A stretch of DNA of 64,000 nt from Bacteroides intestinalis (GCF_902364365.1 NZ_CABJDN010000003.1:676894-740893), one strand, 5' to 3'; positions 53,722 to 63,955 are shown, counted from the first letter of the stretch. Translations and numbers: made by a program. The notes: a model not told the origin generated them from the letters alone.

Positions 53722-54551
53722 TACTTGCATTGCTGTAACAATCCCCTGAGATCCGCCTGTGGCACTCCAAGAGACATTGCTTTCTCAAAATCCTGCTTTG
53801 CCAGACTTTTCTTCTTCTGGGACAGATAGATCTGTCCGCGCATCAGATAAGCCTCTGTCTGCGAAGGATTCAGTTTCAGAGCTTCTTCCAGATCAATCAT
53901 TGCCAGATCAACATGCTGCATATCTTGTTCTATTCCCGCACGCGCTACGTATAAGGCTGCATCTTGCGGATCTTCTACCAGCATTTTATTCAATATCTCC
54001 AAGGCTTTCTGTAAGTTCCCATCTTTTTGTTCCAGGGTAGCGAGTCCTAAACGGGCATTATAATTCTGAGGATCGAGCTTCAGCAACCGTTCATAATCTG
54101 CCCGGGCAAACTTGAGATCACGCTGTGTCACATAAATATAGGCACGCATCAGGAGTGCTTCCCGGTTATCCTTTTCCATATCCAACACTAAAGAATAGTC
54201 TACACGCGCCTGCTCATTCCGTCCCATCTCAAGATTCAGGGCAGCGCGATTCAAAAGAATGGGAACAGCCCGTGGTGCAATGTTCAAAGCATATGTGTAC
54301 GACTCCAAAGCCTGATCATAATCCCGTTGCCGACGCTGGATAGTACCGAGGTTAGAGAACAATAAGGCATTATGCGGATTGGCAGGTTCCAGTTTCAAAG
54401 CCCGGCGGATATAATCTTCTGCTTGCGTCAGGCTATCTTGTTCCGTACAAGCAATGGCACGCTCCGAAAGCTCCTGGTAGGTTTGGGCAAACACAGGAGA
54501 TACACCTATTATATATATAAGGAAAGAAAGAATAGACTTCTTCATATTCAA
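53721..54551 (-). CDS. Exported TPR-repeat protein
   Basis: A 276-residue protein with signal peptide ending PVFAQ and about six tetratricopeptide repeats (for example NPHNALLFSNLGTIQRRQRD, LDPQNYNARLGLATLEQKDG, LNPSQTEAYLMRGQIYLSQ). TPR proteins hold partner proteins; the partner is not known. The ATG at 54545 (MKKSIL) is an alternative start. It is divided from cysK by the 22-bp repeat array. Confidence 0.9.
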   Translation of the reverse strand: MNMKKSILSFLIYIIGVSPVFAQTYQELSERAIACTEQDSLTQAEDYIRRALKLEPANPHNALLFSNLGTIQRRQRDYDQALESYTYALNIAPRAVPILLNRAALNLEMGRNEQARVDYSLVLDMEKDNREALLMRAYIYVTQRDLKFARADYERLLKLDPQNYNARLGLATLEQKDGNLQKALEILNKMLVEDPQDAALYVARAGIEQDMQHVDLAMIDLEEALKLNPSQTEAYLMRGQIYLSQKKKSLAKQDFEKAMSLGVPQADLRGLLQQCK

Positions 54552-54558
54552 TTTATTT

Positions 54559-54733
54559 AAAGGTTATGTTTCAAAGTAAGGAACCGTTTGTTTCATTACT
54601 TGAAACTGTTTGTTTCATTGCTTGAAACTGTTTGTTTCACACCGAGAAACTGTTTGTTTCATCGCTTGAAACTGTTAGTTCCACACGGAGAAACACTTTG
54701 TTCCCAAATACGAAACGAATTATTTAATAAGAA
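54559..54733. repeat. Six-to-seven-unit 22-bp tandem repeat (gaaactgtttgtttca type)
   Basis: Units begin at 54581, 54602, 54624, 54646, 54668, 54690 and 54712. All steps are 22 bp except the first, which is 21. A decayed unit precedes at 54559. Each unit holds the dyad gaaac...gtttc. It lies between the cysK stop and the TPR start, both on the minus strand. Confidence 0.9.
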
Positions 54734-54736
54734 TTA

Positions 54737-55687
54737 CTAATCCAGCGGATAAGTTTCGAACGCAAACAGCTCTGTCGACAGATAACGTTCTCCCGTATCA
54801 GGCAGAAGGGCTACAATCCTTTTATCCGCAAACTCCGGACGTTGCGCCAGCAAACGTGCCGCATACACAGCCGCACCGGAAGATATGCCCGCCAGCAGTC
54901 CTTCGGTAGACGCCAACTCGCGTCCGCCACGAATTGCTTCATCATCGGGCACAGGAAGCACTTCATCTACAACAGAAGCATCATAAATAGCAGGAACAAA
55001 ATTGGCTCCGATTCCCTGAATACGATGCGACCCTGCCACTCCGCCTCCCAGAACAGGAGAAGATTCCGGTTCTACAGCAACAATATACACATCCGGATTA
55101 TGTTTTTTCAAGGCACGTGCCACTCCGCAGATGGTTCCGCCTGTTCCCACTCCGGCAACAAAGACATCCACTTTTCCGTCTGTATCCGTCCAGATTTCTT
55201 CACCTGTAGTGAGCGTATGAATCTGTGCGTTAGAAGGGTTTTCAAATTGTTGGAGGATAACCGAACCGGGAATTGCCGCCCTCAACTCCTGCGCCTTTGC
55301 AATGGAACCCGCCATACCCGCCAGTCCATCTGTCAGTACAATTTCAGCTCCCAGTGCTTTCAACAGGTTGCGGCGTTCTATACTCATGGTTTCGGGCATT
55401 GTGAGCATCAGGTGATATCCTTTGATCGTAGCAACCATCGCCAGTCCCACACCGGTATTTCCACTGGTAGGCTCTATAATCGTAGCACCGGGCTTCAGTG
55501 CTCCGCGTGCTTCTGCATCTTCAATCATGGCAAGCGCCACACGATCCTTCACACTCCCGGCCGGATTGAACGCTTCCAACTTTGCGATAATATTCTGTTT
55601 CAGTCCATATTTGCGGCTGTATTCCGCTAATTCCATAAGCGGGGTACAACCGATAAGTTCCGTCAGATTCTTTGCTATTTTTGCCAT
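54737..55687 (-). CDS. cysK: Cysteine synthase A (O-acetylserine sulfhydrylase)
   Basis: A 316-residue PLP enzyme: NPAGSVKDRVALAM with the Schiff-base Lys, PTSGNTGVGLAM binding the substrate carboxylate, GTGGTICGVARAL for the phosphate, and GISSGAAVYAA. It makes cysteine from O-acetylserine and sulfide. Full length. Confidence 0.97.
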   Translation of the reverse strand: MAKIAKNLTELIGCTPLMELAEYSRKYGLKQNIIAKLEAFNPAGSVKDRVALAMIEDAEARGALKPGATIIEPTSGNTGVGLAMVATIKGYHLMLTMPETMSIERRNLLKALGAEIVLTDGLAGMAGSIAKAQELRAAIPGSVILQQFENPSNAQIHTLTTGEEIWTDTDGKVDVFVAGVGTGGTICGVARALKKHNPDVYIVAVEPESSPVLGGGVAGSHRIQGIGANFVPAIYDASVVDEVLPVPDDEAIRGGRELASTEGLLAGISSGAAVYAARLLAQRPEFADKRIVALLPDTGERYLSTELFAFETYPLD

Positions 55688-55731
55688 AACAATCTAATTA
55701 TTAAACATTCCCATTTGCAGGTATCTTCGTA

Positions 55732-55739
55732 CAAAGATA
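55732..55739 (-). promoter_or_regulatory. Possible -7 box (TATCTTTG) of cysK
   Basis: It lies 44 bp before the ATG at 55687. A second copy of the same box is at 55814-55821. No -33 TTTG at normal spacing was found for either. Confidence 0.4.
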
Positions 55740-55865
55740 ATGCAAACCGAAAGCAGAATAAAATGAACTCGTTCATTTTTTATGCAAAGGTGCACCTTAT
55801 CTTCGTTTTTAAGCAAAGATAGATAAAAAACTATTTCACCGTTCAAGTGTTACATTTCTATCACG

Positions 55866-55873
55866 TAAATTTG
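55866..55873 (+). promoter_or_regulatory. -7 box (TAAATTTG) of the cation transporter gene
   Basis: It matches TAnnTTTG and lies 40 bp before the ATG at 55914; the -33 region is weak. Confidence 0.45.
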
Positions 55874-55913
55874 CATAATAAAATCTGTATCACTCTTACA
55901 CCTTATTAAATAT

Positions 55914-56822
55914 ATGTCACACGAACATTCACATCAGCAGAGCCATACCATCAACGCAGAGTCGCTGAACAAGGCATTTATCATAGGCATTGTTCTCAAT
56001 TTAGCCTTTGTTGTCATAGAGTTCGCCGCCGGTTTCTGGTTCGATTCCCTCGCACTGCTTTCCGACGCCGGACACAATCTGAGTGATGTAGTCAGTCTCG
56101 TGCTGGCATTGCTGGCTTTCCGCCTTGCCAAAGTCAAAGCCAATGAACGCTATACGTATGGTTATAAGAAAAGTACGATCCTGGTATCCCTGCTCAATGC
56201 GGTCATTTTGCTGGTAGCCGTAGGCGCCATTGTCATCGAAAGTATTCATAAGCTGAGTAATCCGGCAGTCGTTCCCGGCGGAGCCATTGCCTGGGTAGCG
56301 GGTGTGGGTGTACTTATCAATGCATTCACCGCTTTCCTCTTTATGAAAGATAAGGAAAAAGACCTGAACGTAAAAGGGGCTTATCTGCACATGGCGGCAG
56401 ATGCTTTGGTATCAGTGGGAGTATTAGTGGCAGGTATCGTCATCAGCCGGACCGGCTGGTATATTATCGACCCGATTATCGGTCTGATTGTGGCTGTTGT
56501 CATCCTCATCTCTACGTGGAATTTACTGCATGACAGTCTTCGCCTGACGCTGGATGGCGTGCCCACAAGTATCAACAGTCAGCAAGTAGTAGAGTCCATC
56601 CGTGCCCTTCCCGGCATCGATGACGTTCACCATATACATATATGGGCCATCAGCACCACAGAGAATGCACTGACAGCCCATATTGTTTTAAAGCAAGCGG
56701 AAGACATGCAAGAGGTGAAACACCTCATCCGCCACCGGCTTGAAGATTTCGGCATCGGCCATGCCACCCTGGAGTTTGAAGTTCCGGGTGAACATTGTGA
56801 AGCCGTATTTGCCGAAGATTAG
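55914..56822 (+). CDS. Cation diffusion facilitator family transporter
   Basis: A 302-residue protein with a His-rich start ([11 protein letters not shown]), six membrane helices with the metal-site residues in [12 protein letters not shown] and [12 protein letters not shown], and a C-terminal cytoplasmic metal-binding domain ([13 protein letters not shown]). CDF proteins export zinc, cobalt or related ions. Its TAG stop overlaps the leuB stop on the other strand. Confidence 0.95.
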   Translation: MSHEHSHQQSHTINAESLNKAFIIGIVLNLAFVVIEFAAGFWFDSLALLSDAGHNLSDVVSLVLALLAFRLAKVKANERYTYGYKKSTILVSLLNAVILLVAVGAIVIESIHKLSNPAVVPGGAIAWVAGVGVLINAFTAFLFMKDKEKDLNVKGAYLHMAADALVSVGVLVAGIVISRTGWYIIDPIIGLIVAVVILISTWNLLHDSLRLTLDGVPTSINSQQVVESIRALPGIDDVHHIHIWAISTTENALTAHIVLKQAEDMQEVKHLIRHRLEDFGIGHATLEFEVPGEHCEAVFAED

Positions 56823-57880
56823 CTACGTTTGATATAATCTACCACCCATGCTCCTACTTCCTTGGTACCATACTTCGCACCACCTTCCACCTGAATTTCC
56901 GGTGTGCGGACATTAGCATCCAAAGAAGCATCTACGGCTTTGCGAATCAATGCGCCTTCTTCCAGCAAATTGAAATATTCGAATAACATGGCAACCGAAA
57001 GGATTTGTGCCAGCGGATTAGCGATATTCAAACCTTTGGCCTGTGGCCATGAACCGTGGATAGGTTCGAATACAGGAGTGCTTTCGCCTGTAGAAGCCGA
57101 AGGAAGCAAGCCCATAGAGCCGCTGATTACAGAACCTTCATCCGTAAGAATATCACCGAACGTATTCTCGGTAACCATTACATCAAAGAATTTAGGCTCT
57201 TGAATCATCTTCATGGCTGCATTGTCCACAAACATATAGTCCGTAGTCACTTCGGGATATTGCGGTGCCATTTCCTGGGCAATCTGTCTCCACAGGCGTG
57301 AAGATGCAAGCACATTGGCTTTATCTACCACCGTGAGGTGCTTATTGCGTTTCATGGCATACTCGAAACCAACTTTCAGGATACGCTCAATCTCCGGACG
57401 AGTGTACATATTGGTATCATACGCTTTGTCGTTGTCCTGATACTTCTCGCCGAAATACATACCGCCGGTCAGTTCGCGGATACAAAGAAAATCTGCGCCA
57501 TCCACCAGTTCGGCACGAAGCGGTGATTTATGGAGCAGACATTTGAAAGTTTGTACCGGACGGATATTGGCAAACAATCCCAGTTTCTTACGCATAGCCA
57601 GCAGTCCTTGTTCGGGACGTACTTTGGCAGTAGGATCATTGTCGAATTTCGGATCGCCTACAGCCGAGAACAAAACTGCATCTGCGTTTTTACAAACTTC
57701 ATAAGTAGCTTCGGGAAACGGATCACCCACTTTGTCGATAGCATCTGCACCGCAGATAGCATATTCATAGTTTACTTTATGTCCAAACTTCTCACATACG
57801 GCGGTCATTACGTCCACACCTACGGTGGAAATCTCCGGGCCAATGCCGTCACCGGCTAATACTGCAATTTTAAAATCCAT
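56819..57880 (-). CDS. leuB: 3-isopropylmalate dehydrogenase
   Basis: A 353-residue protein of the isocitrate/isopropylmalate dehydrogenase family: [24 protein letters not shown] with substrate-binding residues, [13 protein letters not shown] and [13 protein letters not shown]. It oxidises 3-isopropylmalate with NAD in leucine synthesis, and in Bacteroidetes may also take methylmalate. It is the last gene of the operon. It overlaps the small membrane protein gene by 11 bp and its stop overlaps that of the CDF gene. Confidence 0.97.
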   Translation of the reverse strand: MDFKIAVLAGDGIGPEISTVGVDVMTAVCEKFGHKVNYEYAICGADAIDKVGDPFPEATYEVCKNADAVLFSAVGDPKFDNDPTAKVRPEQGLLAMRKKLGLFANIRPVQTFKCLLHKSPLRAELVDGADFLCIRELTGGMYFGEKYQDNDKAYDTNMYTRPEIERILKVGFEYAMKRNKHLTVVDKANVLASSRLWRQIAQEMAPQYPEVTTDYMFVDNAAMKMIQEPKFFDVMVTENTFGDILTDEGSVISGSMGLLPSASTGESTPVFEPIHGSWPQAKGLNIANPLAQILSVAMLFEYFNLLEEGALIRKAVDASLDANVRTPEIQVEGGAKYGTKEVGAWVVDYIKRS

Positions 57881-58139
57881 TGTTTTCTTTATTTTTTAAG
57901 TATTCGTTTATTTTCTTTTGATTCGCAAAATTCTTGCGACGATAACGGTCGCCCCACACAAAACCAGCTGTCAGAATAAGGGTATTGAGGGCAGAGATAA
58001 ACCACTCGTCCACACCCAACTCCCCGTCCCGCCAACGCAGGAAGAGGTTTAGAGCGAATAACAGAACCGCATACAGTGTATAGCATACCTTGGGGTAATT
58101 ATCAAAAAATGATTTCTTTTTCTCAACAGAGTTCATCAT
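57870..58139 (-). CDS. Small two-helix membrane protein inside the leucine operon
   Basis: An 89-residue protein with two hydrophobic helices ([17 protein letters not shown] and [17 protein letters not shown]) and a basic, polar C-terminus. No family recognised. It overlaps the CimA-like stop by ATGA and the leuB start by 11 bp, so it is held tightly in the operon. A role in leucine synthesis is not known. Confidence 0.75.
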   Translation of the reverse strand: MMNSVEKKKSFFDNYPKVCYTLYAVLLFALNLFLRWRDGELGVDEWFISALNTLILTAGFVWGDRYRRKNFANQKKINEYLKNKENNGF

Positions 58140-59689
58140 TCGGCTTCTTTTTGTTCATAGTCTTCCTCAATGATATTCAGCATCTTCATTGTCGCCTTAA
58201 TCGCCGCCTCCGTCTGGTCGGCATCCAGCCCGCGTGTACGGAACACCGTGCCGTCGTAACTCCAGGTAATAACTGTCTGCACAAAAGCATCGGTACGCCC
58301 GCCGGGAGGGATGGTTACGGCATAGTTCGTCAGCATGGGAAATTTACGTCCCAATGTCACTTTATAAATCTTACGCAAGGCACGCACAAAAGCATCATAC
58401 TGACCGTCACCGCTGGAACTTTCCTCATATTCCTGTCCGTTGATTTCAATCTTCAGCGTAGCCATCGGCTTCAGACCGTAAGCAAGGTTCACGATGTATG
58501 TCTTCAGTTTCACTTTCTCGTTCATCACTCCGTGCTTCAGTACGTCCGAAACGATATAAGGCAAATCTTCCTGGGTAACCAGTTCTTTCTTGTCGCCCAA
58601 CTCGATAATCCTTTCCGTCACCTTACGCATAGAATCCTCATCCAACGTCAGTCCCAGATCTTCCAGATTCTTACGGATGTTCGCCTTACCACTGTTCTTA
58701 CCCAGTGCATACTCCCGCTTACGTCCGAAACGCTCGGGTAACAGGTCGTTGCAATAAAGGTTACTCTTATTGTCTCCATCGGCATGTACTCCCGCTACCT
58801 GCGTGAACACATTTTCACCAACAATCGGTTTATTGGCGGGAATAGCAATACCGGAATAGGATTCAACTACCCGGCTGACTTCATTCAGACGACCTTCGTC
58901 AATGTTAGTGATAGCATTGAAATGATCTTTCAGAATGGCCTGCACACTGGACAACGGTGCATTACCGGCACGTTCGCCCAGGCCGTTGATCGTGGTATGG
59001 AGTCCCTTCGCACCACTCAGAACAGCAGCCAACACATTGCTCACTGCCAGGTCGTAGTCATTATGCGGATGGAAATCGAAGTGAGCATGCGGATAACGTT
59101 TCACCATCTTCCGCATATATTCGATGACCTGCAAGGGATTCAGCACACCCAGCGTATCAGGCAACATATACCGCTTGATATTCGTGTGCATCAGTGCATC
59201 CACCATCTGGAAGACGTACTCCGGAGAATCTTTCATCCCGTTGCTCCAGTCTTCCAGGTAAATGTTCACCTCCATATCCTGTTCATTGGCATAATTCACT
59301 ACGCCAATAATATCTTCGATATGTTCTTCAGGGGTCTTTCTCAACTGACATGTGCAATGCTTCAACGAACCTTTGCACAGAAGATTAATGACGCGGCAAC
59401 CGGTAGCGTGTATCCAGTCTACCGACGTATGCCCGTCTACGAAACCCAACACCTCCACCCGAGGCAATAAATTACGCCGTGCCGCCCAGTCACATATCAT
59501 CTTGACAGCATCGAACTCACCGTCCGAAACCCGTGCCGAAGCTACTTCCACCCTGTCTACTTTCAGTTCTTCCAGTAGCAGACGGGCTATCATCAGCTTT
59601 TCATGGGGGACGAACGACACACCGCTGGTTTGCTCACCGTCGCGGAGCGTGGTGTCCATGATTTCTATTTGGGGCTGTTTATACTTCAT
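58136..59689 (-). CDS. Second isopropylmalate-synthase-family enzyme, likely citramalate synthase type
   Basis: A 517-residue HMGL/IPMS-family aldolase: [30 protein letters not shown] with metal His residues, [13 protein letters not shown], and a C-terminal LeuA-dimer regulatory domain. It differs clearly from the leuA product in the same operon. The family holds 2-isopropylmalate, citramalate and related synthases. Citramalate synthase is favoured because leuC, leuD and leuB can carry the next steps to 2-oxobutyrate for isoleucine (inference). It overlaps leuD by ATGA. Confidence 0.85.
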   Translation of the reverse strand: MKYKQPQIEIMDTTLRDGEQTSGVSFVPHEKLMIARLLLEELKVDRVEVASARVSDGEFDAVKMICDWAARRNLLPRVEVLGFVDGHTSVDWIHATGCRVINLLCKGSLKHCTCQLRKTPEEHIEDIIGVVNYANEQDMEVNIYLEDWSNGMKDSPEYVFQMVDALMHTNIKRYMLPDTLGVLNPLQVIEYMRKMVKRYPHAHFDFHPHNDYDLAVSNVLAAVLSGAKGLHTTINGLGERAGNAPLSSVQAILKDHFNAITNIDEGRLNEVSRVVESYSGIAIPANKPIVGENVFTQVAGVHADGDNKSNLYCNDLLPERFGRKREYALGKNSGKANIRKNLEDLGLTLDEDSMRKVTERIIELGDKKELVTQEDLPYIVSDVLKHGVMNEKVKLKTYIVNLAYGLKPMATLKIEINGQEYEESSSGDGQYDAFVRALRKIYKVTLGRKFPMLTNYAVTIPPGGRTDAFVQTVITWSYDGTVFRTRGLDADQTEAAIKATMKMLNIIEEDYEQKEAE

Positions 59690-60273
59690 TTTTTATTTTC
59701 CCAAGCTTCTATTTTATCTTTATTCTCTACCAGGAAATCGATGTCATCCAGGCCATTCATCAGGCAATGTTTCTTGTAAGCATTGATTTCGAAAGTCTCA
59801 CTTTTGCCTGTTGCCTTGTTGGTGATTGTCTGTTCCGGCAGGTTCACCACTACCTCCGTTTTCGGATCGGCGGCAATGGAATCAAACAATTCTTTCAGGA
59901 ACGGTTCGCTCACCACCACAGGCAATACGAAATTATTCAGTTCATTATTCTTGTGAATATCAGCAAAGAAACTACTGACTACCACGCGGAAACCATAATC
60001 TGCAATGGCCCATGCTGCATGCTCGCGGCTACTGCCCGAACCGAAGTTCTTTCCGGCTACAAGCACCTGTCCGCTATAGGTCGGATCATTCAGAACGAAA
60101 GAGTCGATTTTGTTTCCTTGCTTGTCATACCGCCAGTCGCGGAACAGATTCTCTCCGAAACCTTCTTTGGTCGTAGCTTTCAAAAAACGTGCAGGAATGA
60201 TCTGGTCTGTATCTACATTCTCCAACGGGAGAGGCACACAAGTACTGGTGATGATATTGAATTTCTGTTTCAT
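59686..60273 (-). CDS. leuD: 3-isopropylmalate dehydratase small subunit
   Basis: A 195-residue swivel-domain protein with [15 protein letters not shown] and [16 protein letters not shown]. With LeuC it isomerises 2- to 3-isopropylmalate. Typical length. It follows leuC by 61 bp. Confidence 0.97.
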   Translation of the reverse strand: MKQKFNIITSTCVPLPLENVDTDQIIPARFLKATTKEGFGENLFRDWRYDKQGNKIDSFVLNDPTYSGQVLVAGKNFGSGSSREHAAWAIADYGFRVVVSSFFADIHKNNELNNFVLPVVVSEPFLKELFDSIAADPKTEVVVNLPEQTITNKATGKSETFEINAYKKHCLMNGLDDIDFLVENKDKIEAWENKK

Positions 60274-60334
60274 TGTTTCTTATCTTTGATTTTGAAATAC
60301 TTATTATTAATGACTTCTGCCAAGAGGACTGAAA

Positions 60335-61729
60335 TTACATCAGTTCTCTCGGGTCCGTAATCACTCCCGTTACTGCTGCCGCAGCCGCTACCAGCGGACT
60401 GGCAAGCAACGTACGCGACCCCGGTCCCTGACGACCTTCAAAGTTACGGTTACTTGTAGAAACCGCATACATTCCGGCAGGCACCTTATCATCATTCATT
60501 GCCAGACAAGCCGAACATCCCGGCTGGCGGATAGCAAAACCTGCTTCCTCCAATACCTTATCCAGACCTTCTTCACGAATCTGTTCATCTACCATCCATG
60601 AACCGGGTACCAACCAGGCAACCACATGCTCCGCCTTCTTATGGCCTTTCACTAACGAGGCGAAAGCACGGAAATCTTCAATACGTCCATTCGTACAAGC
60701 ACCCAAAAATACATAATCAATCTTCTTACCCAATACTCCCTCACCGGGTTGGAAGCCCATATAATCCATTGATTTCAGGAATGAAGTTTTTGCAGCCTCT
60801 CCCATTCCGTCAGTCGTGGGAATGTGTTGCGTGATACCCATACCCATACCCGGATTTGTTCCGTATGTAATCATCGGTTCGATATCTGCCGCATCAAAAT
60901 GCACTTCTTTATCAAACGTAGCATTCTCGTCGCTCTTCAGCGTCTTCCAATATGCCAACGCCTTTTCCCATTCCTCACCTGCCGGAGCATATTCACGACC
61001 TTTGATGTATTCGAATGTCACTTCATCCGGTGCCACCATACCACCACGTGCACCCATTTCTATACTCAGGTTGCACAGCGTCAGGCGTCCTTCCATGGTC
61101 AGGCTGCGAACTGCTTCTCCGGCATATTCCACAAAATAACCGGTTGCACCGCTCGTTGTCATTTTAGACATCATATAGAGCGCAATATCTTTTGCCGTCA
61201 CACCTTTACCCAGTTTTCCGTCCACTGTGATGCGCATTGTCTTCGGGCGTGTCTGCAAGATACATTGTGAAGCCATTACCATCTCCACCTCACTTGTACC
61301 GATACCGAAAGCCACTGCTCCCATCGCACCGTGCGTTGATGTATGCGAGTCACCACACACAATCGTCATTCCCGGCAAGGTCAACCCTCTTTCCGGGCCT
61401 ACCACATGAATGATACCATTCTTTTTATGCAGCATACCGAAATGCGTCAATCCGAAATCTTCCGCATTCTTGGCCAGTGTATCCACCTGTGTTTTAGAAA
61501 TCGGATCTTCAATCGGTTTGTCCTGATCGTGCGTCGGCGTGTTATGGTCGGGCATACAAACAATCTTTTCCGGACGGAAACATCGGATGCCGCGTGCACG
61601 CATTCCCGCAAAAGCCTGCGGACTGGTTACTTCATGGCAATAAAGGCGATCTATATATAACTGTGTGGGACCATCTTCCACCTGCTGAACCACGTGGGCA
61701 TCCCAGATTTTATCAAATAATGTATTCAT
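60335..61729 (-). CDS. leuC: 3-isopropylmalate dehydratase large subunit
   Basis: A 464-residue aconitase-family protein with [14 protein letters not shown], the iron-sulfur Cys in [12 protein letters not shown] and in [11 protein letters not shown]. It holds a [4Fe-4S] cluster and works with LeuD. Typical length. It starts 41 bp after leuA. Confidence 0.98.
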   Translation of the reverse strand: MNTLFDKIWDAHVVQQVEDGPTQLYIDRLYCHEVTSPQAFAGMRARGIRCFRPEKIVCMPDHNTPTHDQDKPIEDPISKTQVDTLAKNAEDFGLTHFGMLHKKNGIIHVVGPERGLTLPGMTIVCGDSHTSTHGAMGAVAFGIGTSEVEMVMASQCILQTRPKTMRITVDGKLGKGVTAKDIALYMMSKMTTSGATGYFVEYAGEAVRSLTMEGRLTLCNLSIEMGARGGMVAPDEVTFEYIKGREYAPAGEEWEKALAYWKTLKSDENATFDKEVHFDAADIEPMITYGTNPGMGMGITQHIPTTDGMGEAAKTSFLKSMDYMGFQPGEGVLGKKIDYVFLGACTNGRIEDFRAFASLVKGHKKAEHVVAWLVPGSWMVDEQIREEGLDKVLEEAGFAIRQPGCSACLAMNDDKVPAGMYAVSTSNRNFEGRQGPGSRTLLASPLVAAAAAVTGVITDPRELM

Positions 61730-61770
61730 CAGATTTATTACGATTTTACAATTTATAATTGAGGTTAGTC

Positions 61771-63267
61771 TTATGATTTGAACTTATTGATACAATCGAT
61801 ATAAGCTTCTACCGATGCGGCAATAATATCCGTATTCGCACCGAAACCATAATAGATATGATTGTCATATTCCACCTGCATGTGTACCTTACCCATATCG
61901 TCACTACCTTTGCTGATAGCCTGGATAGTAAATTCCTTCAGTGTCATATGGCGGTCGATGATCTTCTTCAAAGCCTTTATCGCTGCATCTACCGGACCGT
62001 TTCCACTGGCAGCCGCTTCAAACTTCTCACCGGAGATATTCAGTCCCAGACTGGCAACTGAACGTACACCTACTCCACTGGTCACTTGCAGATATTCCAG
62101 TTTCACGCGGTGGTTCTGTGTACGGTCTGCACCGGCAAGCACCAGAATGTCATCATCATTAATATCTTTCTTCTTATCCGCCAATTTCAGGAAAGCTTCA
62201 TATACCTTGTCCAGTTGTTCCTGTTCAAGATCCACGCCTAATACCTGCAAACGGTTCTTCAAGGCGGCACGTCCGCTACGGGCAGTCAATACGATAGAGT
62301 TATCGTCGATACCCACATCGTGCGGGTCGATGATTTCGTAAGTCTGCACATTCTTCAACACACCATCCTGATGGATACCCGATGAGTGTGCAAAAGCATT
62401 GCGACCTACGATAGCCTTGTTAGGCTGCACCGGCATGTTCATCAAACTTGACACCATGCGGCTTGTCGGATAAATCTTCTGTGTATTGATATTTGTTTCA
62501 ATGTCGATATCTTTATGGCATTTGATAATCATAGCCACTTCCTCAAGCGAAGTATTACCTGCGCGTTCACCGATACCATTAATGGTAACCTCCACCTGGC
62601 GTGCACCATTCAGTACACCTGCCATCGTATTTGCTGTAGCCATTCCCAAGTCATTATGACAGTGCGTAGAAAGGATTGCTTTTTCAATACCACTCACATG
62701 CTCCATCAAATACTTGATCTTCGCTCCATATTCATCCGGTAGACAGTACCCGGTCGTATCCGGAATGTTCACTACTGTAGCACCCGCCTTAATTACAGCT
62801 TCCACCACACGAGCCAGATATTCATTGTCCGTACGACCTGCATCTTCTGCATAGAACTCCACATCATCCACATAACGGCGGGCATACTTCACAGCAGCTA
62901 CTGCACGCTCGATGATTTCCTCACGATTGGAATTGAATTTATACTTGATATGCGAATCCGATGTACCGATACCTGTATGAATACGTTTGTGCTTGGCAAA
63001 CTTCAAAGCATCCGCAGCTACATCTATATCTTTTTGTACCGCACGGGTTAATGCACAAATAGTAGGCCATGTCACTGCTTTGGATATTTCAATAACAGAG
63101 TTGAAATCTCCCGGACTGGAGATCGGGAATCCGGCTTCAATAACATCCACGCCCAGCAGTTCCAGTGCCTTTGCTACCTGAATCTTTTCCACTGTGTTCA
63201 ATTGGCATCCCGGGACCTGCTCGCCATCGCGGAGCGTTGTGTCGAAAATAAATAACTTGTCACTCAT
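61771..63267 (-). CDS. leuA: 2-isopropylmalate synthase
   Basis: A 498-residue protein: [29 protein letters not shown] with metal His residues, [15 protein letters not shown], and the C-terminal allosteric leucine-binding domain ([14 protein letters not shown]). It condenses acetyl-CoA and 2-oxoisovalerate, the first step to leucine. It is first in the operon, behind an attenuator. Confidence 0.97.
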   Translation of the reverse strand: MSDKLFIFDTTLRDGEQVPGCQLNTVEKIQVAKALELLGVDVIEAGFPISSPGDFNSVIEISKAVTWPTICALTRAVQKDIDVAADALKFAKHKRIHTGIGTSDSHIKYKFNSNREEIIERAVAAVKYARRYVDDVEFYAEDAGRTDNEYLARVVEAVIKAGATVVNIPDTTGYCLPDEYGAKIKYLMEHVSGIEKAILSTHCHNDLGMATANTMAGVLNGARQVEVTINGIGERAGNTSLEEVAMIIKCHKDIDIETNINTQKIYPTSRMVSSLMNMPVQPNKAIVGRNAFAHSSGIHQDGVLKNVQTYEIIDPHDVGIDDNSIVLTARSGRAALKNRLQVLGVDLEQEQLDKVYEAFLKLADKKKDINDDDILVLAGADRTQNHRVKLEYLQVTSGVGVRSVASLGLNISGEKFEAAASGNGPVDAAIKALKKIIDRHMTLKEFTIQAISKGSDDMGKVHMQVEYDNHIYYGFGANTDIIAASVEAYIDCINKFKS

Positions 63268-63301
63268 TTCTTATAGTTTTTATAAATTATTGCCACTAAA
63301 A

Positions 63302-63335
63302 AAAGCCTTTCGCACTTGGAAGTGAGAAAGGCTTT
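63302..63335 (-). terminator. Attenuator terminator upstream of leuA
   Basis: Arms 63302-63317 and 63320-63335 pair (one mismatch) around a two-base loop, followed on the minus strand by seven T. It lies 34 bp before leuA and 25 bp after the leader-peptide stop. Its 5' arm (ctcacttcca) can instead pair with tggaagtgag inside the leader-peptide coding sequence. Confidence 0.85.
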
Positions 63336-63360
63336 CGAATATCCTAATCGTTACATATAT

Positions 63361-63444
63361 TCACGCACAGCACTCACTTCCACTAAACCTTGCCAGTAGA
63401 ATAATAATACCACACAGTAGAATATATGTAAAGTTCTGTATCAT
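63361..63444 (-). CDS. Leucine-operon leader peptide
   Basis: A 27-codon frame with ATG at 63444 and TGA at 63361. Residues 8-17 read ILLCGIIILL, so nine of ten codons around there are Leu or Ile apart from CG. Branched-chain residues in a short peptide just before a terminator mark an attenuation leader: slow translation at Leu/Ile codons would favour the antiterminator. The end of the frame encodes one strand of that antiterminator (63373-63382). Confidence 0.75.
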   Translation of the reverse strand: MIQNFTYILLCGIIILLARFSGSECCA

Positions 63445-63474
63445 TTTTATCTTCTTGTTTTTATTATGACGGTG

Positions 63475-63505
63475 CAAAGGTATAGATAATTTCGTAGCAT
63501 ACAAA
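63475..63505 (-). promoter_or_regulatory. Promoter of the leucine operon
   Basis: Minus-strand TTTG (63502-63505), 19 bp, then TACCTTTG (63475-63482): an exact Bacteroides consensus, 30 bp before the leader-peptide ATG. Confidence 0.85.
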
Positions 63506-63579
63506 TAAATTCGTAACTTTTTTCTCTAAAAAAACATCATTTTATAAGTTTGCTATCAAATAACTCTATAAAGTATAAC

Positions 63580-63615
63580 AAAAAAGGGACATACTTGAAC
63601 GTATGCCCCTTTTTT
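63580..63615 (-). terminator. Intrinsic terminator after the Cys-rich lipoprotein gene
   Basis: Arms 63580-63594 and 63601-63615 (one mismatch) with A- and T-runs on both sides; it can act in either direction. Confidence 0.85.
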
Positions 63616-63637
63616 ATATGATCCTATGTGATAAGAA

Positions 63638-63877
63638 TTACTTCTTGTCGCAAGCTTTATCACATTCTTTTTTCTCTTTGCAGCAAGCTTTTGTGCTATC
63701 GCAAGCAGCAGAATCTGCCTTGCAGCAAGCTTTTGTTGAATCACATGCCTGTACTTCTTCTACAACTTCAACTTCAGTAGCTTCTACTTCAGTATTAGCA
63801 GCCTTTTTGTTACCACAAGAAGTCACGGCGAAAGAAAATGCAACTGCAACAGCTGCCAAAAATAACTTTGTCTTCAT
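63638..63877 (-). CDS. Small Cys-rich repeat lipoprotein
   Basis: A 79-residue lipoprotein: signal MKTKLFLAAVAVAFSFAVTSC, shown here only by its end AVTSC as lipobox, then a Glu/Val-rich spacer (TEVEATEVEVVEE), then a repeat ACDSTKACCK occurring twice and a tail ECDKACDKK. About eight Cys lie in the last 36 residues. Metal binding or disulfide linkage is likely; no family recognised. The start at 63877 is chosen because it opens the signal peptide. Confidence 0.8.
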   Translation of the reverse strand: MKTKLFLAAVAVAFSFAVTSCGNKKAANTEVEATEVEVVEEVQACDSTKACCKADSAACDSTKACCKEKKECDKACDKK

Positions 63878-63918
63878 CTCTAATTTTGCTTTAAACATTA
63901 ATAATAAATAGTGCGGCG

Positions 63919-63950
63919 CAAATATAAGCAAAAAATTAGAATTATACAAA
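63919..63950 (-). promoter_or_regulatory. Promoter of the Cys-rich lipoprotein gene
   Basis: Minus-strand TTTG (63947-63950), 20 bp, then TATATTTG (63919-63926), 42 bp before the ATG at 63877. Confidence 0.8.
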
Positions 63951-63955
63951 TACAA

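Noticed and set aside
54559..54733. Regular repeats taken at first for a CRISPR array
   Set aside because: The units are contiguous with no unique spacers, are only 22 bp long, and no cas gene is near.
54842..55630. Plus-strand frame of 262 codons
   Set aside because: It is antisense to cysK; Arg/His/Ser-rich composition of a shadow frame.
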